18,604 nt of DNA from the NCBI GenBank assembly GCA_000482145.1, contig AUXH01000392.1, positions 1 to 18,604 of the forward strand, in the 5' to 3' direction. The notes under the pieces are model-generated. The model was not told the origin of the DNA, searched no databases, and was given only the letters and a program-made list of their open reading frames with translations. Below are positions 1 to 6,625 of the stretch, piece after piece. Position numbers and translations under genes: made by a program. How positions within the stretch are numbered: the stretch's first letter is position 1; each line of letters opens with the position of its first letter. Source of the DNA: Strigomonas culicis. Its lineage: Eukaryota; Euglenozoa; Kinetoplastea; Trypanosomatida; Trypanosomatidae.

Positions 1-36
<36 letters not shown>
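1..36. repeat. (AG)n dinucleotide microsatellite
   Basis: Eighteen uninterrupted AG units open the window and probably continue to its left. On the transcribed minus strand this reads as a (CT)n pyrimidine tract. It could therefore serve as the polypyrimidine part of a trans-splice signal for the next gene to the left, which is outside the window. Confidence 0.95.
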
Positions 37-39
<3 letters not shown>

Positions 40-509
40 GCATAACCATGCGTCGCTTGCAGAGTGCATTGTAAAGAAAGACGCCAGTGATCATACGTAG
101 ATCGCAAAGAAGTACCCTTTCACGGGCAAAGAGATACGAGAGGGGCTTAGAACGAACACAACCAGAAAATAGAAGAGGAGGAAGAGATGCAACTGGACGC
201 TCGTCAGTGTGAGTAATAAAACGAAGAGTACTTATTGGTTTACGATTATGTGAGTAGTATACAAGAGAAAAAGGTAAGCGGCAAAAACAAACAGGTAGGA
301 CGCCGCACGGAATCAATAGCACACGTACGGGCTTATCGCAGCATCCGCTTCTTCAACGGGGGGAAAAAAAGAGGAAAAGGGGAAAAGAACTATCCTTTAC
401 GTCTTTCCTTGTCCAGCTGTTTGTTTATTATTATTATTATTGTTACTGTTGACGAGAAGCACAGCCCCTCATCTACCTGCGGAGGAGAACTTCCTTTTCC
501 TTCACCCCT
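37..509 (-). other. Presumed 3' UTR and spacer downstream of the 510-2069 gene
   Basis: No convincing gene is present in these 473 bases. The stretch lies downstream of the TAG stop of the gene at 510-2069 on the minus strand, so it should hold that gene's 3' UTR and polyadenylation site. It contains a short (ATT)n run at about 426-441 and a G4A7 patch near 360. A plus-strand frame at 235-513 is low-complexity and antisense to the local transcription direction, so it is not annotated as a gene. Confidence 0.6.
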
Positions 510-2069
510 CTAAGGGGGGCCTATGGGCCGCTTCGAGGCGATGCGGTACGCGCGGTTGGTTGCGATGCTGGCGACGAGGAGCGGCTGGAACATGAAGAAC
601 ACCATGAACAGCACCGTCATGCCAGCAAGAAAGGGCTTCTGGAGGCTGGGCACCTGGCGCAGGTCGAGCCCGAGGAACTCATCGTAGTAGTCGTAGGCGT
701 TGTAGCGGACCTGCAGCTGGTAGAGGGCCCACCCCGCGAGGCACATGTACAGCACGTGTAGCCAGTCCGCGTAGGGGTACGACAGCATCACGTGGAAGCT
801 CGTCTGTCGGTCCGCGTAGTCGAAGTCCGTCAGCATGAAGCGCATCTGCCGCCGCTGCACCGCGTCGAGGCCGAGCGTGCGGTACACAAGGTGTGTGTCC
901 TCCGCCGGCCGGTCCCCCGTCGCGACGTAGTCGTCGCGGTCGTCGCGCCGCCCCAGCAGCGCATTCACGCGCCGGCGGGCGGCCGCGACCACCGCGTTGC
1001 CGCGGTGCGCGTCGACCGCCTGCCGCACCTCCTCCACCCCCTTGAGCGCGCCGAGCTCCGTGGAGGGGGGGAAGGCGTAGGCCTGGAAGCGCATGACGCC
1101 GTGCTGCTGCATCACGGTGACCGGGTCGTAGCCCTGCGGGCCGCTGTTCAGCAGCACCTGCAGCTTCGGGCTCGTGCGCAGGTAGTCCAGCGGCTGCGTC
1201 TCCAGCCCCTGTTCGACCTCCTTCGCGGAGTAGGCGCGGCCCGCGTCCTCCGGCAGCGGCTTGCCGGCGGCGGTCTCGTCGTACTTCTTGCGGAACTCCT
1301 CCACCAGCTGCGGGTAGTTGGGGCTGCCCTCGTAGTACTCCAGCTTCTTGAGGTCCAGCGCCATCTGCTGGGTCTGCGAGAGCTGCGGCTTCGGCCGCGG
1401 CACCGCGGCGCCATCCTCGTCCTCCGCCGCGGCCGCCGCGGTCCCCGCCGCGCTGAACACGGTGCCGCGGCGGCCGGGGGAAGCGGTGGCCGCGCCGTCC
1501 CCAGGCGCGACGGCCTCGAAGGCGTCCGGCGCTGCGCGGCGCTCGCGCCGCTGCAGCTTCAGCGCGTCCAGCCGAGAGGGGATGGCCGCCGCCGCCGCGC
1601 GCGCGCCGGCCGTGTTGTCCTGGAAGTAGTACTCCCCCGTGTCGACCACCTTCCCGTCGAGGATCGGCCGGCCGGCGTGCACGCTGGTGCTGCGCACGCG
1701 GCTGGCGTCCGCGTCCGCGTAGGTCGGCTCCGGCCCGCGCCGCGCCGGCAGCTGCGGCGCGAAGGCCTGGCCGGGCTCTAGGGGCGACGGGGGCGCCCGG
1801 CGCAGGTGGTCGAGCGGGCTCCCGCCCTTCAGGAAGGCGAGCGACTCGTCCGCGGGGTCGCGCTGCGCGGGCGGCACGTAGTGCGCCGGGCGCGGGGGGA
1901 GCGGCGTGTCTATGATCGGCGGCACCGCCGGGCCCGGCTGCGGGCGAGCGCGCAGGGAGGGGGGGCGGTCGCCGCCGCTGCTCGCGCCGCAGCACCGCAC
2001 GGCGCCACACAAGGTGAGTGCGGGGGACCGACGGAGAGCGCGGTGGGACAGCCGGGCACCACGCAACAT
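510..2069 (-). CDS. Conserved-looking mitochondrial membrane protein of unknown function (519 aa)
   Basis: I do not recognise this protein. The first 40 residues (MLRGARLSHRALRRSP...) are Arg/Ser/Ala-rich with no acidic residue until about position 34, which fits a mitochondrial presequence. Residues about 40-230 are Pro/Ala/Arg-rich and probably disordered. Residues 230-430 are charged and probably helical. Two hydrophobic segments, about 435-454 and 480-503, lie near the C-terminus as a likely hairpin, separated by an acidic/tyrosine-rich linker containing YDYYDEF. The start at 2069 is chosen because the frame upstream crosses a T13 tract and an AG trans-splice site at 2101-2102, leaving a leader of about 31 bases; the in-frame upstream extension would lie in spliced-off sequence. 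Coding GC is very high (50 of 60 bases in 1441-1500). A subunit of a trypanosomatid respiratory or import complex is possible but unproven. Confidence 0.85.
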   Translation of the reverse strand: MLRGARLSHRALRRSPALTLCGAVRCCGASSGGDRPPSLRARPQPGPAVPPIIDTPLPPRPAHYVPPAQRDPADESLAFLKGGSPLDHLRRAPPSPLEPGQAFAPQLPARRGPEPTYADADASRVRSTSVHAGRPILDGKVVDTGEYYFQDNTAGARAAAAAIPSRLDALKLQRRERRAAPDAFEAVAPGDGAATASPGRRGTVFSAAGTAAAAAEDEDGAAVPRPKPQLSQTQQMALDLKKLEYYEGSPNYPQLVEEFRKKYDETAAGKPLPEDAGRAYSAKEVEQGLETQPLDYLRTSPKLQVLLNSGPQGYDPVTVMQQHGVMRFQAYAFPPSTELGALKGVEEVRQAVDAHRGNAVVAAARRRVNALLGRRDDRDDYVATGDRPAEDTHLVYRTLGLDAVQRRQMRFMLTDFDYADRQTSFHVMLSYPYADWLHVLYMCLAGWALYQLQVRYNAYDYYDEFLGLDLRQVPSLQKPFLAGMTVLFMVFFMFQPLLVASIATNRAYRIASKRPIGPP

Positions 2070-2100
2070 CACACTATAGATATAGATATAGATACTAGAG

Positions 2101-2122
2101 CTACGAATCAAAAAAAAAAAAA
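2101..2122 (-). promoter_or_regulatory. Probable spliced-leader acceptor for the 510-2069 gene
   Basis: On the minus strand a run of 13 T (plus 2110-2122) is followed by the first AG at plus 2101-2102. This is the polypyrimidine-tract plus AG layout of kinetoplastid trans-splicing. The leader to the ATG at 2069 would be 31 bases and contains a short ATAGAT tandem repeat (about 2075-2094). Confidence 0.65.
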
Positions 2123-2822
2123 CAGACTGATGGGAGAGAGCCGTGTTATATCGCGCATACCAAAATGTGGCGGTGGGGGAGAGAGGGAAGGCAGACAACG
2201 AAAGGTGACAATAAGCATAGCACGAGAAAAAAAAGGGGGAATCAAAAAAAAAAAAAGCAAATGATAAAAATAATAAAAAGTTATCTATATATAGACATAT
2301 ATATGAACACTTAGCACTTACAACAAAGATAAGATAGGTGGAATAACAGAATTTCTTCTCAAAAAAAAAAACTGAATTGAAAGAAGTGAAAGTGCCTTAT
2401 TTAAGAGGAAAAAAAAAGAGCTTCGTATTAAGGATCATCCGTATACTCATGTTCCTTTTTTTTTTTTTTTAAAGTCATGTGAAAACGTGATTGTAAGACT
2501 AAAAACCTCCTTAATATAAGAACAATTCGTAAAAACGAACGAAAGAAGAGAAGTAAAAGCGATGAGGTATAGTAGAAAGGCGGAAAGTGGAGAAGAAGGG
2601 AAAACAAAACTAAAACACCCTCCATTGATTTCTCTTTACTTCTCTTCTTTTCGTTACGCTTTACAACAGTACTATTATCTTCGCTGAGATGGAAACAAAA
2701 AAAAAAAAAATCACAGGTTGTGTTGGAGTAAGTAAGCTACATACATATGCGCGGTAGAGTGATATGCAGGTATGCACAAGCATGGGGAAAACAAAGAATG
2801 AAGAAAGAAAACTTCGATAACT

Positions 2823-2844
2823 CAATAATAATAATAATAATAAT
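2823..2844. repeat. (AAT)n trinucleotide microsatellite
   Basis: About seven tandem AAT units in the spacer downstream of OvoA. No function is visible; it would be a polymorphic marker. Confidence 0.9.
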
Positions 2845-2981
2845 CTTGAAATGACACAAAGTACCTGAATAAAAAAAAAAGCAACAAGATAGGAGAAAAG
2901 AAGCTTTTTTTTTTTGACTGAGTATTATAATTATTATTGATACTGTTTTTCAGTAAAGGGAATCAGTGTTATGTATTCCTT

Positions 2982-3000
2982 TTTGTTTGTTTGTTTGTTT
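2982..3000. repeat. (GTTT)n tetranucleotide microsatellite
   Basis: Four tandem GTTT units in the OvoA 3' spacer. No function is visible. Confidence 0.85.
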
Positions 3001-3154
3001 GAGCTCGTTGTCATTTTACTCACTTTCAACTTACCTATATTCTTTATGATTCTCTTTTTTTTTCTGCTTTTTTGTTTTTTGTTGATTTGTGTGTGAAAAT
3101 GGATGTATATGTATGTACTGTTTTTTTTTTCTCATGCGCACTCTCTCGTTTCCT

Positions 3155-5434
3155 TTACTTCTTTCGGTATGCCACCAGCTCCAGTTTGCGGACTGCTGCG
3201 GTCGTGTCGGTAGTGGGGAAGGCGACAGGAATGACGATGGGCTCGCCCACCTGCTCCACCGCCGCTGCGCCGCCGAGGAGCTCAAACGTCTTTGCCCGCC
3301 GGTCGCCCGCCGCGGTGATGAGTGCGTCGGTGATGTACGTGTTGTCCCCCTCGACGTGCAGCTGCCCCTTCGCGTTCCGCTTGATGTTGTCCCACACGTA
3401 GTCCCCGCCGATCACGAGGATGCCGCCCGGCTCGAGGCGCGAGAGGAGGTGCGCCGGGATGCCGGAGGGTCGGTAGCTGCGCTCGAGGCAGTTCCAGCAG
3501 ACGATGAGCGAGAAGTGGTCCAGGTGCGCGTGCAGGTTGGTCGGGTCCGCCTGGTAGAAGGTCGCGCGGTGCCGCGTCGGGCCCCAGGGGAAGCTCGCGC
3601 TCTGGACGGTGTACGCCGTGCGCTCCCCGGTGGCGTCGGACGGCACGCTGTAGTTGCACTCGCCGCGCTCGCTGATGGCGAAGGCGGGGTTGAGGCGGCG
3701 GGCCGTGTACTCCACACCGATGACGCGCTCGAAGTGCGGCGACAGCTCGAAGGAGACGCGGCCGGCGCCGCAGGCGATGTCCATTGCACGCCGCGGGGCG
3801 ACTGTGGCGAACTGGTGGAAGACGGACTGTGCGTACTCGGCGATCTTGACGCAGCCGTTCGGCACGCCCTCGAAACTCTCGCGGAAGCACGTGTCGGTGA
3901 TGACGTCCACCTCAGGGTCCAGCCCGAGCGCGGTGTGCAGGTCGCCGTGCGGCTGCACGTCCCCGCCCTCCACGTAGCGCACGCCGATGAACTGGAAGAA
4001 GTGGCGCCGGAAGGCGAAGCGGGCGTCGCGCGTGGCCTCGTTGCCAGTGCTGATCCATGTGCCGCCCTTCATGCATGTGTGGCGGCCGTCAAACGTGGGG
4101 AGGGAGAAGTCGTCGTAGAAGGGCTGCGCGTGGAAGCCCTTGTAGGGGTACACCGCCGTCACGCAGTGCTGCCACACGTTGCCGACCACGTCGTAGAGGC
4201 TGCCGTGGCGGAAGCTGTTCACCGGGCAGCTGCTCTGGTAGGCCTCCAGGTTCAGATTGCCCGGGGCCACCTTGCCCCACTGCGGCATGTCGTGCTGCAC
4301 GAAGCGGTCGTACAGCAGCGTCCACTCCTCCTCCGTCGGCAGCCGGATCTTCTTGCCGAGCTGCTCACCCTTGAAGGCGCAGAAGGCGGTGGCCTCCAGG
4401 TGGTTGAGCTCGCAGGGCCAGTCCCACGGGAGATCGATCAGCTGCGTCTGCAGGCGCAGCGCGTAGCCGTCCGGGCGGCTCTCGTCCGGCACCCAGAACC
4501 ACGGGTGCGTGGGCTTCTTCCACTGCACCCACCCCCAGCCCTCCTCGTCCCAGTACCGCTGGGTCGTGTAGCCGTCCGCCTTCATGAAGGCGAAGAACTC
4601 CGCGTTGGACACGATGTAGCGGCTCGTCTTGAAGGGCGCCACCGCGACCTCGTTCTTGTCGTCCGAGTAGTCGACGTCCCAGCCGTAGAGGGACGAGTTG
4701 GGCGGGCGGCCGAGCAGCACGGTGCCGCCCTCAATCGCGACGAGCTCATTCACGGGCGCCTTGGGGCTGGAGTGGGGGCAGCGCCGCCAGAAGTCCGCCA
4801 TGTCCTCCCGCACGTACTTCATCGGCAGCTCGCGCACGTGCACGGAGGCCGTCTCAATGTGGATGCGCTCGTGCTCCGCGCCCATCAGCATGACCCACCA
4901 AAACGCATTCGGGTCGTTGTCCGTACTGCTGTTGAACGTCAAGGGCATCTGCAGGGGGAACTTCTTGCTGCTCATGAGCTCGTTGATGCGGTCGCGCACG
5001 AGGCGGCGGTACGCGCACACCTCCTGCACGGTCGGCCAGCTGTAGTGCGCCTCGTTGAGGTCGTCCCAGCTCATCTCGTCGACGCCGACCGCAAACATCT
5101 CCTCGAACTTGGGGTTGATGCGCGGCGTCAAGCCGGCCACGCACAGCTTGTTGATGTAGAAGCTCGCCGTGTGGCCGTAGTAGAAGATCATGGGGTGGCG
5201 CAGCTTGTGGATGGGCTGCACGTAGAAGGCCTCCTCCACAGCCAGGCAGTCGAAGACCTTCTCATACAGTTCAAACGTGCTGTGGACGTACTGTCGGATC
5301 TCTTCCATCTTTGTGACCGCGTCGCCCTTGTCGATGGGAGGGCAGCGCTGCTGGAAGAGGTTGCGGTCCTGGTTCAGATGGTACCGCACGGTCGCCTCCT
5401 TGCCGGAGAGATGTTCAAGTCGGATTGGCTTCAT
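3155..5434 (-). CDS. ovoA: 5-histidylcysteine sulfoxide synthase / ovothiol biosynthesis enzyme OvoA (759 aa)
   Basis: OvoA is a non-heme iron enzyme that joins cysteine to C5 of histidine with oxygen; its C-terminal methyltransferase methylates the imidazole on the way to ovothiol A, a small antioxidant thiol known from Leishmania and Trypanosoma cruzi. All three modules are visible. An N-terminal DinB-like domain (about 40-210) carries H88 and an HxxxH pair (H188, H192) that match the expected three-His iron site. A formylglycine-generating-enzyme-like sulfatase-modifying domain (about 225-490) shows IRLPTEEEW (363-371), VVGNVWQHC (416-424) and MKGGTWISTG (455-464). A class I SAM methyltransferase (about 520-757) shows MDIACGAGRV (551-560). 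Length fits the family and nothing is truncated. The ATG at 5434 is the first in frame after an AG at 5532-5533, giving a leader of about 97 bases without upstream ATG. Neighbours are unrelated in function. Coding GC is high. Confidence 0.95.
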   Translation of the reverse strand: MKPIRLEHLSGKEATVRYHLNQDRNLFQQRCPPIDKGDAVTKMEEIRQYVHSTFELYEKVFDCLAVEEAFYVQPIHKLRHPMIFYYGHTASFYINKLCVAGLTPRINPKFEEMFAVGVDEMSWDDLNEAHYSWPTVQEVCAYRRLVRDRINELMSSKKFPLQMPLTFNSSTDNDPNAFWWVMLMGAEHERIHIETASVHVRELPMKYVREDMADFWRRCPHSSPKAPVNELVAIEGGTVLLGRPPNSSLYGWDVDYSDDKNEVAVAPFKTSRYIVSNAEFFAFMKADGYTTQRYWDEEGWGWVQWKKPTHPWFWVPDESRPDGYALRLQTQLIDLPWDWPCELNHLEATAFCAFKGEQLGKKIRLPTEEEWTLLYDRFVQHDMPQWGKVAPGNLNLEAYQSSCPVNSFRHGSLYDVVGNVWQHCVTAVYPYKGFHAQPFYDDFSLPTFDGRHTCMKGGTWISTGNEATRDARFAFRRHFFQFIGVRYVEGGDVQPHGDLHTALGLDPEVDVITDTCFRESFEGVPNGCVKIAEYAQSVFHQFATVAPRRAMDIACGAGRVSFELSPHFERVIGVEYTARRLNPAFAISERGECNYSVPSDATGERTAYTVQSASFPWGPTRHRATFYQADPTNLHAHLDHFSLIVCWNCLERSYRPSGIPAHLLSRLEPGGILVIGGDYVWDNIKRNAKGQLHVEGDNTYITDALITAAGDRRAKTFELLGGAAAVEQVGEPIVIPVAFPTTDTTAAVRKLELVAYRKK

Positions 5435-5531
5435 TCACGCAACGAATCAGAGTGTTTATATCACAAGTAGTGCGTACACACGGTGAGTCGACAAAAATAA
5501 GTATATATAAATATACGATTAAAAACGAAAG

Positions 5532-5582
5532 CTTGTATGTGTATATTAATTAATAAATAAAAAGAAAAGAAGACAGAAAAGG
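5532..5582 (-). promoter_or_regulatory. Probable spliced-leader acceptor for ovoA
   Basis: The minus strand has a C/T-rich tract (plus about 5561-5582, the complement of an A/G run). The first AG after it is at plus 5532-5533, and no other AG lies between. This is a clean trans-splice signal. The spacer 5583-5802 to its right should hold the 3' UTR of the 5803-6366 gene and shows nothing else. Confidence 0.65.
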
Positions 5583-5802
5583 CAATTGAAGCAAGGATAG
5601 AACTAACTACTTGAAGGTGGAGAGAATAAAGCATAGATCGGGGAAGAAAGAGACAAGGTGAATACAACAATAATACAAAAAAAACAAAAGGGAGGACAAC
5701 CGGAGGCGAGGAGGATCATAAAAGAGTGGTACTTTTTTTTTTCTTGATGAAAAGAAAAGTAGAAACGAGAGCAGAGAAAGATGAAAAAAGAAATGCCTGG
5801 AA

Positions 5803-6366
5803 CTAAGAAAAAAAGACATGCAGCAGTGCATACAGCTGGCATAGAGATTTGCACAGCACTTCCTGTGTGTCCGTTTCGCGCTCTGTGCGTGGCTCCATGG
5901 CCAGAGCTGCGGGGTCAGGAGGGGGCACTATGGCCTTTAGCTCCTCCCCACACACAGGGATCATTGGCTTCCGCACCTCTAGAGTGCATCCAACCGCGGC
6001 AAGTCGGTCCTGGAAGAGAAGCAGCGCCCGCCCGTCCTCCCCCTCTCCCACGTTCAACCCCTCCGGTGAAGGGCCGCGCAACCGGTGGAGCAAGGCGGAG
6101 CTCTTGCTGAAAAGGGCATCCAACTCCTCGTCGTCGTCGTCGTTGTTGGCGGCGCCGTGCATGACTTGTGGCTGTCCAGGGGGGTGCGGCAGCTCTGGGG
6201 CTCTTGGCGAGCACAGCGGCCGCGTGGCCTCATCGCCGCCGCGGTCACACGCGGGGAACGCCGCTTCGTCCATTCGGGAGGCAAAGAGCCCAGGGGGGCT
6301 CCCCGTCTCTGTGCGTCTCTTTTTTAGCGATTCGGAAAGAACGGCGAGCTCTAATCGCGCCGCCAT
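5803..6366 (-). CDS. Hypothetical protein, small, unrecognised (187 aa)
   Basis: I do not recognise this protein. The first ATG in frame is at 6366 (MAARLELAVLSESLKKRR); the frame extends further right only through a T15 run and a TTG. An acidic cluster, NNDDDDEELDALF (74-86), is partly encoded by a repeated GTC/GTC-type triplet and is followed by a predicted helix SKSSALLHRLR (87-97). Residues about 116-150 (LLLFQDRLAAVGCTLEVRKPMIPVCGEELKAIVPP) look like the most structured part. The C-terminus (LCKSLCQLYALLHVFFS) is hydrophobic. No transmembrane helix, signal peptide or catalytic motif is clear. It sits in the polycistron with splice signals on both sides, which argues it is a real gene; an internal ATG at residue 32 is an alternative start. 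Confidence 0.65.
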   Translation of the reverse strand: MAARLELAVLSESLKKRRTETGSPPGLFASRMDEAAFPACDRGGDEATRPLCSPRAPELPHPPGQPQVMHGAANNDDDDEELDALFSKSSALLHRLRGPSPEGLNVGEGEDGRALLLFQDRLAAVGCTLEVRKPMIPVCGEELKAIVPPPDPAALAMEPRTERETDTQEVLCKSLCQLYALLHVFFS

Positions 6367-6400
6367 TGCAGAGTGATGGCGAAGAGAAGGAGAAAGGCCC

Positions 6401-6439
6401 AAAAAAAAAAAAAAAGTGTCCGTCTGCAAATCAATGTCT
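6401..6439 (-). promoter_or_regulatory. Probable spliced-leader acceptor region for the 5803-6366 gene
   Basis: Two AG candidates lie on the minus strand at plus 6438-6439 and 6424-6425, preceded by a pyrimidine-rich stretch (complement of about 6446-6476). The leader would then contain a T15 run (plus 6401-6415) and no upstream ATG. No AG lies between this T15 run and the ATG at 6366, so the run itself is probably not the functional tract. Confidence 0.45.
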
Positions 6440-6625
6440 AATGTGGAAGGTGACAGAACCAGAAATGGAAAAGAGAGCGCAGATGAAATGGCAAGTGACT
6501 ACGAAACAGCAACAGTGGTACCAAGTGGTGTTGAAAGAGGAAAGGAAAAGAAAAAACTGAGAATTTGAGAAGATGAAGCAAAAGGAAGCTTACAATACAG
6601 GATAATAATAACCATTAAACAGCAT

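Larger units (their letters stand above)
2123..3154 (-). other. AT-rich spacer, 3' UTR of OvoA
   Basis: About 1 kb without a gene, between the OvoA stop and the splice site of the next gene. It is AT-rich with many homopolymers (poly-A or poly-T runs near 2226, 2247, 2363, 2458, 2698, 2868, 2907 and 3121), an (AAT)n run at about 2823-2844 and a (GTTT)n run at about 2982-3000. It should hold the OvoA 3' UTR and polyadenylation site. No RNA gene motif was found by eye. Confidence 0.6.

Noticed and set aside
235..513. A 92-codon plus-strand frame at the left edge
   Set aside because: Low-complexity, starts without ATG at its beginning, opposite to local transcription, and ends in the coding region of the first gene.
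679..2010. Long alternative frames on both strands over the first gene (minus 679-2010 and plus 792-1781)
   Set aside because: They are Arg/Ala/Gly-rich shadows of a very GC-rich gene. The chosen frame has a presequence, transmembrane helices and a properly placed splice signal.
2070..2198. N-terminal extension of the first gene's frame
   Set aside because: It has no ATG start of its own and covers the T13 tract and AG of the presumed trans-splice site, so it would be removed from the mRNA.
3089..5470. A 793-codon open frame on the plus strand, longer than the real gene
   Set aside because: It is the antisense of ovoA. GC-rich codons on the minus strand remove stop codons from the antisense frame. 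Its product is Val/Arg/Ala/His-rich without domains, while the minus frame contains all OvoA motifs.
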